From Soonwooa sp. (GTDB taxonomy: Bacteria > Bacteroidota > Bacteroidia > Flavobacteriales > Weeksellaceae): a DNA stretch of 37,515 nucleotides. Both the position numbers and the translations under genes were made by a program. Below, one piece after another: positions 24,631 through 33,673 of this stretch (within the stretch, counting starts at the first letter, position 1; each line of letters starts with the position of its first letter). The notes under the pieces were generated by a model. That model did not search any database. It saw only the letters and a list, made by a program, of their open reading frames with translations, and was not told where the DNA came from. The stretch covers positions 1 through 37,515 of the forward strand of contig NZ_JASLDS010000038.1 of NCBI RefSeq assembly GCF_030151385.1. The letters are read 5' to 3'.

Positions 24631-24638
24631 CAAATATA
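24631..24638 (-). promoter_or_regulatory. -7 box of hemJ
   Basis: Minus-strand TATATTTG followed by... the GTG start at 24616 is 14 bases downstream, giving a leader of only a few bases. This supports the GTG as the true start. Confidence 0.6.
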
Positions 24639-24743
24639 CTTCATATTGCCAAAACAAAAATTCTAGGGAACTCAAAAAGTTTGAAAATTGTGAAAAGTCA
24701 AATATTTATCTTTTATTTGCAAAAGTTTAAAAATAAATAAAAA

Positions 24744-26915
24744 ATGAAGAGATTTTTACAAGTTGTATTCTTGTTTTCTGTAATTTCTTTATCATTTGGA
24801 CAATCTAGACAAATGGTAGCAAAGAAAATTGAAGATTACAAAGCAAGCCGACAAGCTTTTGCTAGCTACAATTTATTCCAGAAAAACGATGTTGCAAACC
24901 GAAATGATGCCTACAAAAAGGCAGCGACAGATGCGATTGCACTTAATCTTGATAAAAAGCAGTTGCAAGATCTTGTAGCAAAACGTCCAACAGCAATTGA
25001 GATGACTTTCCCATACAGAGAGAGTTCAATTACTGTAGAATTGGTACAGAATGATATTTTTGGTGGACAAAATAACCTAATCGTTCAGACAGATAAAGGT
25101 GAATTTAAAAATTATAAACCAGGTGTTTATTATCAAGGGATTGTTAAAGGAGATCCTTCTTCAATTGTGGCTTTTAGCTTTTTTGACAATGATGTTGTCG
25201 GAATAGCTTCGGATCTTAAAAAAGGAAATGTTGTTTTAGGAAAGGCTTTAACTTCAGAAGATTTTGTTGTTTATTCTGATGCTACTTTAACAGGAGAAAG
25301 TAAGTTCGTTTGTAAAACTGACGAAATGATGGAAAATCAAAAACAAAAAGTTTCTTTTGATCCAACTACAATTTCCAAAACTGCTGCAACTACAGAAAAC
25401 TGTGTAAGAGTCTATTATGAAATTTGTAATAAACCTTATGTGCAGAATGGTAGAGATATAACTAAAACAACCAACTGGATAACAGCTATCCACAACAATA
25501 TTGGGACTTTGTACAATAATGATGGTGTTAAAATGTCATTGCACGAAATTTATATCTGGACAGATGCAGATCCATATACGGGAGGTTATAGTGAAAATTT
25601 AGCATTATTCCGAACAAATCGTCCGACTTTTAATGGTGATTTGGCACACTTGGTAAATTATCCAACAACGACGAGTGTAGCATATCTTAACTCATTGTGT
25701 ACAACCAATAAGCATGCTTATTCTGGTATCGCAATGACTTATGGAAATGTACCAACCTATTCGTGGACGATTATGGCAATGACTCACGAGATGGGACATT
25801 CTTTAGGTTCGCCACACACACATGCTTGTGTATGGAATGGAGATAATACACCAATTGATGGTTGTGGTCCTTCAGCTGGTTACTCCGAAGGTTGTGATGG
25901 TCCGATTCCAACACAAGGTACGATTATGAGTTACTGTCATTTGGTTGGTGGCGTTGGGGTTAACTTGGCTTTAGGATTTGGTCCACAACCAGGTGCTTTA
26001 ATTCGTCAAACAGTAGATTCTAAATCATGTCTTAACACGGATTGTATAACAGGCTGTAACCCGACGATGTCTAATCTTCAAATTTCTGATCTTACAAGCA
26101 ATTCTGCTGTAGCTACAATTGTTGATACGAAGGGTGGAACGGAATGGAAATATAGAGTTGCTAAGGCAAATGGTACAGTGGTGAAAGAAGGAGTTGTAAC
26201 TAATAAAGTGATTAATATTACTAATCTTGAGCCAAACACTTATTATTATGTTTCGGCAGGAGCAAATTGTGGAGGTGAAAACGCGTTTGCCTATAAACAG
26301 CTAATAATGACAGATGCACAATGGTGTGGTACAAATCTTAATTTTACAGATACGGGAGGTGAAAATGATAATTATGGAAATAATGAACTAATTATTAAAA
26401 CCTTTACACCAGCAAATCCAGATGATAAAATAAAATTGACATTTACAGAGTTTGCGACAGAACAGGGTCGAGATTTTATGCGAATTTATAATGGACCTAA
26501 TATTGCATCAGGGTCATTTTTGTACAATGGCGGTGTTAATATATCTGGAACACAAGACTTAGGTAGTTTCGAGTCTACGCATGCGACAGGTGCTATTACA
26601 ATCCGTTTTTCTTCTAATGAATCACTTGTGGATAAAGGTTGGATCGCTAAAGTTGAGTGTAAGACGCTTTCTACAATTGATGTCAAAACAATCAGATTCG
26701 CTGCAGTAGTTAATTCTTCAAAAACAGTATTGAATATTAAATCAAATAAATCAGTTGCTAAGCTTGAGATTTTTGATATGACAGGAAAGATTGTTAAAAC
26801 AGATCTTGCCTTAGACAGAGATTATGATGTTAATATCAGTCAATTAGCAGCAGGCGTTTACATTGCTTATGCAACAATTGATGGACAAGTTGTTTCGAAA
26901 AAGTTTGTAAAATAA
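24744..26915 (+). CDS. Secreted M12B-like zinc metalloprotease, CUB and T9SS sorting domains
   Basis: This 723-residue enzyme is exported by Sec (signal ending SLSFGQ) and then by T9SS. The metzincin zinc site HEMGHSLGSPHTH starts at His348 (H-E-x-x-H-x-x-G-x-x-H), with a Met-turn candidate in TIMSYC. A propeptide-like region of about 200 residues precedes it. A fibronectin III-like domain (about 437-525) follows, then a CUB-like domain (about 528-640, DFMRIYNGPN, ITIRFSSN) and a type A T9SS C-terminal domain (LEIFDMTGKIVK ... GVYIAYATIDGQ, ending KKFVK). It probably degrades extracellular protein. It is monocistronic and ends at a strong terminator. Confidence 0.92.
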   Translation: MKRFLQVVFLFSVISLSFGQSRQMVAKKIEDYKASRQAFASYNLFQKNDVANRNDAYKKAATDAIALNLDKKQLQDLVAKRPTAIEMTFPYRESSITVELVQNDIFGGQNNLIVQTDKGEFKNYKPGVYYQGIVKGDPSSIVAFSFFDNDVVGIASDLKKGNVVLGKALTSEDFVVYSDATLTGESKFVCKTDEMMENQKQKVSFDPTTISKTAATTENCVRVYYEICNKPYVQNGRDITKTTNWITAIHNNIGTLYNNDGVKMSLHEIYIWTDADPYTGGYSENLALFRTNRPTFNGDLAHLVNYPTTTSVAYLNSLCTTNKHAYSGIAMTYGNVPTYSWTIMAMTHEMGHSLGSPHTHACVWNGDNTPIDGCGPSAGYSEGCDGPIPTQGTIMSYCHLVGGVGVNLALGFGPQPGALIRQTVDSKSCLNTDCITGCNPTMSNLQISDLTSNSAVATIVDTKGGTEWKYRVAKANGTVVKEGVVTNKVINITNLEPNTYYYVSAGANCGGENAFAYKQLIMTDAQWCGTNLNFTDTGGENDNYGNNELIIKTFTPANPDDKIKLTFTEFATEQGRDFMRIYNGPNIASGSFLYNGGVNISGTQDLGSFESTHATGAITIRFSSNESLVDKGWIAKVECKTLSTIDVKTIRFAAVVNSSKTVLNIKSNKSVAKLEIFDMTGKIVKTDLALDRDYDVNISQLAAGVYIAYATIDGQVVSKKFVK

Positions 26916-26932
26916 ACTCTACGGAATTTGAT

Positions 26933-26973
26933 AAAAAAAGCGCTCGTTGAAAACGAGCGCTTTTTGCTTTTTT
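26933..26973. terminator. Strong bidirectional intrinsic terminator
   Basis: A 9-bp GC-rich stem (GCGCTCGTT, 26940-26948, with AACGAGCGC, 26952-26960) and a 3-base loop is flanked by A7 on the left and T-rich sequence on the right. It can stop the metalloprotease on the plus strand and the SAM hydrolase on the minus strand. Confidence 0.93.
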
Positions 26974-26983
26974 ATGAATGACG

Positions 26984-27811
26984 TTAATTAAATTCAATGT
27001 ATATTTTTTCGCCCATATTCATGCCGAACAGCGAAGCAGCACCATTGTGAAGATTGCCTTTGTAGACGGTTAATTCTAGAAGATCATTGTCATTAAAAAT
27101 TACTGCAGACTTTCCGTGATATTCTTGTTCTTGCTTCCAATTCACCACCAAATCCGTGTATTGATTAAAAATTTTGGTCAATACAATATTTCTGAATTTC
27201 ACAGTAAAGCTTTTAAAATTACTCGCATGTTTTTCGAAAAGGCTTTTATGGATATTCGACACAACATTTCCAAAATTGTCGACATACATTACCTCGCCAA
27301 TAATCATCTTTTCAGAAGCTTTATAACTGGCATTTACAAAGAAAGTTTCTTTCATTTCTGGCAAAGGTCTTCCGATAACATCTGGTATACCGCCATTGTG
27401 TAGATGTACCGCCGCTGGAACAAAAATATCTGTTGCGGTAAAGTTAATAGCATCATCAAAACGTTTGTCAAGCGTTATTTCGTAGATATAATCCGGTTTA
27501 ATATCAAAAAATATTAAATTAAGAATACCATTATCTGCCGCTAAAAAGTAGTGTCCATCAATTTTTGCAAGAATGTTTTTTCGGTCCTTGTGGTAAAAAC
27601 TATCCACACAAATAATATGGATACTGCCATCGGGAAAGCTTTTGTACGAACTTCGTAAAATATAAGCTGCTTGTTGCAGGTTGTAAGCAGAGATATTGTG
27701 GCTGATGTCTACAAACTTAATATTTTCGTTTTGGCTGAGGAGGCTGCCTTTGATGCAGGCAACGCGATGGTCAACAGTTCCGTAATCCGAAGTTAAGCTT
27801 ATAATGGGCAT
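26984..27811 (-). CDS. SAM hydroxide adenosyltransferase (SAM hydrolase, DUF62)
   Basis: This enzyme of the fluorinase/chlorinase-related DUF62 family uses hydroxide to split S-adenosylmethionine into adenosine and methionine. The N-terminus PIISLTSDYGTVDHRVACIKG, the FVDISHNISAYNLQQAAYIL block and the FLAADNGILNLIF segment are typical. Family size is about 270 residues; this one has 275. The start is set at the ATG at 27811, preceded by AAAGG. A TTG six codons upstream lies in the promoter box. It faces the metalloprotease across a shared terminator. Confidence 0.9.
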   Translation of the reverse strand: MPIISLTSDYGTVDHRVACIKGSLLSQNENIKFVDISHNISAYNLQQAAYILRSSYKSFPDGSIHIICVDSFYHKDRKNILAKIDGHYFLAADNGILNLIFFDIKPDYIYEITLDKRFDDAINFTATDIFVPAAVHLHNGGIPDVIGRPLPEMKETFFVNASYKASEKMIIGEVMYVDNFGNVVSNIHKSLFEKHASNFKSFTVKFRNIVLTKIFNQYTDLVVNWKQEQEYHGKSAVIFNDNDLLELTVYKGNLHNGAASLFGMNMGEKIYIEFN

Positions 27812-27826
27812 CCTTTTTATTTTATG

Positions 27827-27834
27827 CAAAATTA
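27827..27834 (-). promoter_or_regulatory. -7 box of the SAM hydrolase gene
   Basis: Minus-strand TAATTTTG is an exact TAnnTTTG match, 15 bases before the ATG at 27811. It is divergent from the phoH box 45 bp away. Confidence 0.5.
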
Positions 27835-27879
27835 ACTATAAATATATTCTCAGGTCAAGGCTTTCCTCAAATCAATTCT

Positions 27880-27887
27880 TATATTTG
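27880..27887 (+). promoter_or_regulatory. -7 box of phoH
   Basis: TATATTTG is an exact match, 24 bases upstream of the ATG at 27912. Confidence 0.6.
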
Positions 27888-27911
27888 TTAGGAAAAATAC
27901 TCTGAAAATAT

Positions 27912-28874
27912 ATGTATGAACTAAATTATGAAATCTCTGACATCGATACAAAAGTTTTTTATGGTGTACAGAATCAGTATTTTAATTTAATTAAATCAAC
28001 CTTTCCAACGCTTAAAATTACTGGTCGCGATAACTATATTTTTGCGATGGGAAATCAAGAAACTTTAGATGTTTTAAAATCTAGATTGGATGACATTGTT
28101 GCTTTTATTTCTAAACATAACAGCATCGATCTCAAAAATGTTGAATCTATTTTAAGAATAAAATCCGAGGAAGAAAAGCAATTGGTTTTTGATCAAGATA
28201 TTATTGTTAAAGGTGTTAACGGAAAAGTGATCAAGGCGAAAACTTCAAATCTTAAAAAATTGGTGAAAACCAGTGATAAAAAAGATATGGTTTTTGCGAT
28301 TGGTCCTGCTGGGACAGGTAAAACTTATACCAGTGTTGCTTTGGCAGTTCGTGCACTTCGTGATAAAGAGGTTAAAAGAATTATCTTAACGAGACCTGCT
28401 GTGGAAGCAGGGGAGAGTTTAGGTTTTTTACCTGGTGATCTTAAAGAAAAGTTGGATCCTTATTTACAACCTTTGTATGATGCACTTCGTGACATGATTC
28501 CACATGAGAAGTTGGAAGGTTATATGGAGAAGAAGGTGATTGAGGTTGCGCCTTTGGCTTTTATGCGTGGACGTACTTTGGATGATGCATTTGTGATTTT
28601 GGATGAAGCGCAAAACACAACACATTCTCAGATGAAGATGTTCTTAACCAGAATGGGAATGAATGCCAAATTTATTATTACTGGTGATCCAAGTCAGGTC
28701 GATTTGCCTAAAAATCAACAATCTGGACTTCGAGAATCGATGAGAATTTTGAAAGAAGTGGAGGAGATTGGCTTTGTCTATCTTACAGAAGAAGATGTTG
28801 TTAGACATCCTGTGGTTAAGAAAATTATATTGGCATATAATAAAGAAGAGCAACAAAATCAACAAAACAAGTAA
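27912..28874 (+). CDS. phoH: PhoH-family ATPase
   Basis: This is a cytoplasmic P-loop ATPase of the PhoH (YbeZ-type) family, associated with RNA metabolism and ribosome maturation, often together with YbeY. The 320-residue size is normal. Walker A is GPAGTGKT (residues 131-138), followed by ILTRPAVEAGESLGFLPGDL, which is diagnostic, Walker B FVILDEAQNT, and the sensor GDPSQVDLP. The N-terminal about 100 residues form the usual KH-like domain. It has its own promoter box. The lipoprotein gene downstream has a separate one. Confidence 0.95.
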   Translation: MYELNYEISDIDTKVFYGVQNQYFNLIKSTFPTLKITGRDNYIFAMGNQETLDVLKSRLDDIVAFISKHNSIDLKNVESILRIKSEEEKQLVFDQDIIVKGVNGKVIKAKTSNLKKLVKTSDKKDMVFAIGPAGTGKTYTSVALAVRALRDKEVKRIILTRPAVEAGESLGFLPGDLKEKLDPYLQPLYDALRDMIPHEKLEGYMEKKVIEVAPLAFMRGRTLDDAFVILDEAQNTTHSQMKMFLTRMGMNAKFIITGDPSQVDLPKNQQSGLRESMRILKEVEEIGFVYLTEEDVVRHPVVKKIILAYNKEEQQNQQNK

Positions 28875-28893
28875 ATCTTTTCCAAATAATTAA

Positions 28894-28901
28894 TATATTT
28901 G
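28894..28901 (+). promoter_or_regulatory. -7 box of the lipoprotein-protease operon
   Basis: TATATTTG is an exact TAnnTTTG match. It favours the ATG at 28930, which begins the signal peptide, over the one at 28906. Confidence 0.6.
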
Positions 28902-28929
28902 TGAAATGCTAATAGAATTGAGATTTTGC

Positions 28930-29391
28930 ATGAAGTATCTTTTTGCTTTTTTAGGCTTCGTTTTTTTTTTGAATTGTGCACCTAAAAAGAACTTAGAATT
29001 AGAGGCTAAACAGCAAGCTGTTCCAGTTGATTTTGAGATAGTTCATCAATCTAAATTTGAAGTATTGGGAGATCATTCATTTGAAGTTTTGAAGAGTCAG
29101 GATGAGGTTGATAATTTGTATAAGTATCTATTTGCTTCTGCAAAGGGTTTTAGACAAATTCCCATTCCAGGATATGAAGAAAATGAAACCTTAGTGGCTG
29201 TAAGTTCAACTCCTAAAACCAAAAATGATATTGAAATTAAAACTGTTAATATGCTAGATGGGAAACTTAATATTGAAGTTACAGATGTAGAAAATAAACA
29301 ATATCCCATTAACAGTAGATATAAAAGTTTGATAATTATTAAACTTTTGAAAAAATATGATGCTAAAATAATTAACTTAATTACAAAATAA
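28930..29391 (+). CDS. PrcB-like lipoprotein
   Basis: This 153-residue envelope lipoprotein has the signal MKYLFAFLGFVFFLNC with lipobox LNCA. The mature part, after a DEVDNLYKYLF helix, reads like a PrcB C-terminal domain: IPIPGYEENETLVAVSS, then IEIKTVNMLDGKLNIEV and a final LIIIKLLKK. The usual central Gly-Gly is missing, so the match is weak and made by eye. In the Treponema dentilisin locus PrcB is a lipoprotein encoded with a secreted protease. Here too the gene stops 4 bp before a secreted metalloprotease, so the two are cotranscribed and may form a complex. Confidence 0.6.
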   Translation: MKYLFAFLGFVFFLNCAPKKNLELEAKQQAVPVDFEIVHQSKFEVLGDHSFEVLKSQDEVDNLYKYLFASAKGFRQIPIPGYEENETLVAVSSTPKTKNDIEIKTVNMLDGKLNIEVTDVENKQYPINSRYKSLIIIKLLKKYDAKIINLITK

Positions 29392-29395
29392 TATT

Positions 29396-31630
29396 ATGAT
29401 TAAAAATTTCTTTACGTGCGCAGCAGTTGTTCTTTCTGCATCCGTATTTGGGCAAGCCAACTATTGGAGCAAAACTAATAATGTTGCAGGTAAACAAACA
29501 ACGCAGAGACTTTCGCAACCTTCGAATTTCAAATTGTATAATTTGAATTTAGAAAACATTGAAACAGCTCTAAAGAATGCACCTCAGAGAGACTCAAATA
29601 ATGAGGGATTGGTACTAAAGTTTCCTGATTCTAATGGAAATTTTGTTGATTATGTAATACAAGAAGCTTCTGTATTAGCACCAGAATTACAAGCTAAATA
29701 TTCAGATATTAGATCATACGTAGGTTATCAAAAAGGAAATAAGTCTAACACTATTAGATTCAGTGTTACACCTACAGATGGAGTTAATGTTATGTATTTT
29801 GATGGAGGAGAGGTTAGTTACATGGATAACTACACAAAGGATAACAAAACTTACATCGTATACAAAAGAAAAGATTTAGGTAATGCTCCAGAAAAATTCA
29901 ACTGTGGATTTTCTGAAGAAAATGAGGATTTTATTAATAAAGGCTTAGACGCTAATAAATATCCAGTGGTGCAAGACGGTAAATTTAGAACTTATCGTTT
30001 AGCATTGGCTTGTACATATCAGTATGCTAACTTCCATGTTAACAGAGCGGGATTGTCAGGTGGTACAGTTGAGCAAAAGAAAGCTGCAGTCTTAGCAGCA
30101 ATGGTTGCTAGTATGACGCGTGTTAACGGTGTTTATGAGAAAACAGTATCATTAACAATGGTAATGGTTCCTAATAATGATCAAATTATCTTCTTAACAG
30201 CTGCTGATTATCCAACAGGTTTGACATATACAAACAATGAAGGATCTACGATGTTGAACCAAAATCAAAATATAGTTGATAAAGTTATTGGAACTGCTAA
30301 CTATGATATTGGTCACGTATATAGCACAGGAGGTGGTGGTATCGCACAGCTTCAATCACCATGTGGTAGCGGAAAAGCAAGAGGTGTAACTGGTCTTGGT
30401 ACACCAGTTAATGACGCTTTCTATATTGATTATGTTGCGCATGAGATGGGACATCAGTTTGGAGCTAATCATACTTTCAATAATAATACACAAGGAAGTT
30501 GCACAGGTAACAGAAACTTATCAACAGCTTTTGAACCAGGTGGTGGTTCTACCATTATGGCTTATGCGGGTATTTGTGGACCAGATAACAATATCCAAGC
30601 TCACAGTGATCCTTACTTCCATGGTATTAGCGTGAATGAGATCTATAACTTTATCAGCAAGCCAAATGATTGTTCAGTTAAAACTGCGAACAATAATCAA
30701 CCACCAGTTATTTCTGATCTAAAAGATTACACGATTCCAAAATCAACTGCATTTGCTTTAACTGCTTCTGCAACTGATCCTGATGGAGATGCAGTTACTT
30801 ATCTTTGGGAGCAAATGGATAGCCAAAATAGCACACAGCCGCCAGTTGCAACTGCTACAGGAGGACCAGTATTTAGATCGTTTATTCCATCGACTTCGGG
30901 TGTAAGATACTTCCCAAGTATGGAAAATGTATTAGTAAATAATTTTGCTTCTAAATGGGAAATTGTTCCAACAGTAGCTAGAAATCTTAACTTTAACGTT
31001 TCTGTAAGTGATAACAAAGCAACAGGTGCACAATCGGCAAGAGCTATGATGCAAGTTGTTGTTGCAAATGCGGGCCCTTTCAAAGTAACTTCACAAGATG
31101 CATATGCACAATATGATGCGGCAGTGCCAATGACGGTTACTTGGGATGTGGCAGGTACTGATGCAGCACCAATTAATACACAGTTTGTTCAGATTTTGTT
31201 ATCAAAAGATAATGGTCAAACTTTTGACATTGCCATCGCAAACAGTATTCCTAACAGTGGATCTGCGCAAGTAATGTTACCAAATGAAAATATCGCTTCG
31301 GCTAGAATTATGATTAGAGCGGTTGATAATATTTACTTTGCAGTTAATTCTGCGCCATTTGCGGTTAAGAAGAATCTTGCAGTTAGTGATATTGCTAAAA
31401 AAGGATTTACAATTTATCCTAACCCTGCAAAAGGAGAGGTTAATGTATCTATTGCTAACAAGTCTGCTGATGCTAGTTACATGATTTATGATCAATCTGG
31501 AAGATTACTAAAACAAGGTAAAGTTGCAAGTGAGAAAATTAATGTTTCTGATTTGTCAACAGGTACTTATAGAATGTTGATTAATAACGGAGGTGATGTA
31601 CAAAGTCAAAACCTAATTATTAAGAAATAA
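29396..31630 (+). CDS. Secreted M12B-like zinc metalloprotease with T9SS sorting domain
   Basis: This is a 744-residue secreted metzincin-type protease. The signal MIKNFFTCAAVVLSASVFGQ is followed by a pro-region, the zinc site HEMGHQFGANH starting at His349, and the Met-turn segment STIMAYAGICGPDNN. A cadherin/PKD-like beta domain follows (PPVISDLKDYTIP ... DPDGDAVTYLWEQ), then another beta module. The C-terminal type A T9SS signal contains GFTIYPNPAKGEVNV and ends LIIKK. It is not a close copy of the protease at 24744, though domain order is similar and the zinc site is at nearly the same residue number. It is the second gene after a PrcB-like lipoprotein and is closed by a terminator. Confidence 0.92.
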   Translation: MIKNFFTCAAVVLSASVFGQANYWSKTNNVAGKQTTQRLSQPSNFKLYNLNLENIETALKNAPQRDSNNEGLVLKFPDSNGNFVDYVIQEASVLAPELQAKYSDIRSYVGYQKGNKSNTIRFSVTPTDGVNVMYFDGGEVSYMDNYTKDNKTYIVYKRKDLGNAPEKFNCGFSEENEDFINKGLDANKYPVVQDGKFRTYRLALACTYQYANFHVNRAGLSGGTVEQKKAAVLAAMVASMTRVNGVYEKTVSLTMVMVPNNDQIIFLTAADYPTGLTYTNNEGSTMLNQNQNIVDKVIGTANYDIGHVYSTGGGGIAQLQSPCGSGKARGVTGLGTPVNDAFYIDYVAHEMGHQFGANHTFNNNTQGSCTGNRNLSTAFEPGGGSTIMAYAGICGPDNNIQAHSDPYFHGISVNEIYNFISKPNDCSVKTANNNQPPVISDLKDYTIPKSTAFALTASATDPDGDAVTYLWEQMDSQNSTQPPVATATGGPVFRSFIPSTSGVRYFPSMENVLVNNFASKWEIVPTVARNLNFNVSVSDNKATGAQSARAMMQVVVANAGPFKVTSQDAYAQYDAAVPMTVTWDVAGTDAAPINTQFVQILLSKDNGQTFDIAIANSIPNSGSAQVMLPNENIASARIMIRAVDNIYFAVNSAPFAVKKNLAVSDIAKKGFTIYPNPAKGEVNVSIANKSADASYMIYDQSGRLLKQGKVASEKINVSDLSTGTYRMLINNGGDVQSQNLIIKK

Positions 31631-31652
31631 TTTTAGTTATTATAAAATTTTA

Positions 31653-31685
31653 GAAAAGGCTCGTTTTTACGAGCCTTTTCTTATT
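31653..31685 (+). terminator. Intrinsic terminator after the second metalloprotease
   Basis: A perfect 12-bp stem (GAAAAGGCTCGT, 31653-31664, with ACGAGCCTTTTC, 31669-31680) and a T4 loop is followed by TTATTT. The terminal T-run is part of the stem. Confidence 0.88.
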
Positions 31686-31879
31686 TATAATGTTTATATT
31701 TTGCTAATTAATGTTAATTGGTTGCTAAGTTGTATTATTAGGTCTTGTATAAATGTGATTATAGGAAATAGAAATGCAGCTTGTGATTAAATTTTATCAA
31801 AAAAATTAACATAATTTATAATTTGGTCTCATATTTGATTATGTTAAAAAAGAAATTAAATAATACAAATATTACAATT

Positions 31880-32377
31880 ATGAAAAAGTTATTTTTAGTA
31901 GGTGCTTTAGCACTTTTCGGAGCGATGAATGCTCAATCGGGTTTTAAATTAGGAGCTAACATAGGTTTGCCAGTTGGTGATGCGTCAAATACATCTAGTT
32001 TTACTGCAGGTGTTGATGCCTCTTATTTGTGGCCAATTGCGACAGATTTTAATTTAGGTCTTGCTTCAGGATATAATATTTATTTTGGTAAAGATGTTGA
32101 TACTGGTTATGGTACAATTAAAATGCCCAATTTAAACATAGTTCCAATAGCAGCATCTGGACAATACCGTTTTACCCCAGAATTTAGTTTGACAGTAGAT
32201 TTGGGATATGCTTTTGCATTCGCTGATGGTAATAGTGATGGTGGTTTTTATTATGCACCTAAAGCAGCTTACCACTTTGGACCTAGTGAAGTTAACTTAA
32301 GTTACAGAGGAATTTCTCAAAATGGAGGTAACGGAGGATCTGTTAACTTAGGTTACGCGTATTCTTTCGGTAAATAA
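31880..32377 (+). CDS. Small outer-membrane beta-barrel protein
   Basis: The start is at 31880, where the signal peptide MKKLFLVGALALFGAMNAQ begins; an earlier in-frame ATG would add a non-signal leader. The 165-residue precursor gives a mature protein with alternating hydrophobic strands and Gly/aromatic turns (FKLGANIGLPVGD, LGYAFAFADG, VNLSYRGISQ), and a C-terminal strand ending in YSFGK, as in eight-strand OmpA/OmpW-like barrels. The function is unknown; it may be structural or a porin-like surface protein. It shares its signal sequence with the barrel gene downstream. Confidence 0.8.
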   Translation: MKKLFLVGALALFGAMNAQSGFKLGANIGLPVGDASNTSSFTAGVDASYLWPIATDFNLGLASGYNIYFGKDVDTGYGTIKMPNLNIVPIAASGQYRFTPEFSLTVDLGYAFAFADGNSDGGFYYAPKAAYHFGPSEVNLSYRGISQNGGNGGSVNLGYAYSFGK

Positions 32378-32402
32378 TTTTTAGAGCTTATTTTACTTAT
32401 AT

Positions 32403-32430
32403 AAAGCATCCAATTTTGGGTGCTTTTTTT
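32403..32430 (+). terminator. Intrinsic terminator after the first barrel gene
   Basis: The stem AAAGCATCC / GGGTGCTTT (one G-T pair) has a 6-base loop (AATTTT) and runs into seven T residues. It lies 26 bp after the stop codon. Confidence 0.88.
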
Positions 32431-32741
32431 AGTGCTTTTTATTAATGATTATTAACCTACGAAGTCTTTTAAAGCTAAATTCTTTTCCTTGTAATTTTAA
32501 AAACTTTTATTGAAAGATGTTTATCACTTGTTTTTAAAAACAATGAATTATGATAATTTTTGAAATTGTAATTGGAAATGCGTTGTATTTTTGAAGGTTT
32601 TTGGGTTTTGTAATTAATTCGGTTGCTAATGTCATAATTTGGGTATTTGTTTTGTCATAATGTGTTATTACGGAATTTTTTTATTCGATTTTACTGATAT
32701 ATTTCATAACCTATGTTAAAAAAATTTAAGATTGATTGCTA
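32431..32741. other. AT-rich intergenic stretch with a direct repeat
   Basis: No gene is visible in this 311-base stretch. TGTCATAAT occurs twice (32630-32638 and 32653-32661), 23 bases apart on the same strand, about 110-140 bp upstream of the next start codon. The spacing, about two helical turns, would suit a regulator binding to one face, but the case is weak. Confidence 0.4.
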
Positions 32742-32749
32742 TACATTTG
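32742..32749 (+). promoter_or_regulatory. -7 box of the second barrel gene
   Basis: TACATTTG followed by C is an exact match, 20 bases upstream of the ATG at 32770. This box lies inside the longer reading frame, so it argues for the downstream ATG as the start. Confidence 0.65.
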
Positions 32750-32769
32750 CAGCGTTAATTTTTATTACA

Positions 32770-33384
32770 ATGAAAAAAGTATTTCTAGTAGGTGCATTAG
32801 CACTATTCGGAGCAGCAAACGCTCAAATTGCTCAAGGAACAAAATTCATCACAGGAACAGTAGGTTACCAAGGTGAAAAAAATAATAACAGTGATGTGAC
32901 AAAAGATTCATTCTCAGTTATCCCGACTGTAGGATATTTCGTAGCACCTAACGTAGCTATTGGATTAGGTGTTGGTTACGAGTCTAACTCTAAAAAAGGA
33001 AACCTTACTGATGTTACTAACAATACAGTTGTAGATTATAAAAATACAACATCAGCTTTCGTTATTGAGCCATTGGTAAGAAAGTATTGGAATGTTTCTG
33101 ATAACTTCTTATTATTCGGTCAGTTGTCTGTGCCAATGAAATTTGGTAATGATAAGTATGAGCAAGCTGGAACTGAAGTAGGTAAGGACAAATTTACTGG
33201 TTTTGGAGTTGTTGTTAAGCCTGGTATCGATTACATCATCGCTCCAAACTGGACTGTTGAAGCTACTTTAGGAGAGTTCGGTTATAGAACTTCGAAATAT
33301 AAAGATGCTGAAAGCATTGATAACTATAACTTCGGTCTTAACTTAGGATCAGTTACTTTCGGTGTTAAATATCTTTTCAAATAA
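32770..33384 (+). CDS. Outer-membrane beta-barrel protein (porin-like)
   Basis: The start at 32770 opens the signal peptide MKKVFLVGALALFGAANAQ. The mature protein of about 185 residues has repeated amphipathic strands (TGTVGYQGEK, AIGLGVGYESN, FAVVIEPLV-type segments, NFGLNLGSVTFGVKYLFK), the last ending in Phe-Lys as an outer-membrane insertion signal. It fits the general outer-membrane beta-barrel (OMP_b-brl) family found widely in Chryseobacterium. The function is unknown. It has its own promoter box and a perfect-palindrome terminator, so it is monocistronic. Confidence 0.83.
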   Translation: MKKVFLVGALALFGAANAQIAQGTKFITGTVGYQGEKNNNSDVTKDSFSVIPTVGYFVAPNVAIGLGVGYESNSKKGNLTDVTNNTVVDYKNTTSAFVIEPLVRKYWNVSDNFLLFGQLSVPMKFGNDKYEQAGTEVGKDKFTGFGVVVKPGIDYIIAPNWTVEATLGEFGYRTSKYKDAESIDNYNFGLNLGSVTFGVKYLFK

Positions 33385-33410
33385 GATTTTTAAACACTTT
33401 TAAAAATATG

Positions 33411-33436
33411 AGAGCAGCCAATTGGCTGCTCTTTTT
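33411..33436 (+). terminator. Intrinsic terminator after the second barrel gene
   Basis: The perfect palindrome AGAGCAGCC-AATT-GGCTGCTCT (33411-33432) is followed by T residues. It lies 26 bp past the stop. Confidence 0.92.
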
Positions 33437-33673
33437 ATTTGCAGTATTTTTAAAATAATTTGCCAATTTATAATTTTAGAAATATATTTGTTTTGTTTTA
33501 GTGTTTATTATACTGTTAAATTGGTGTATTTTTTAATAATTCGTAATTTTTCATGTTGCTTTCTGAAAACATTATTGTAATTGGTGTTTTATTTTACGAT
33601 TGTAATAAACAAGTAGGGATTGGGAGATATAATAAAAATGTCAATTTATAGATTACATAACAGAGTAACATAT

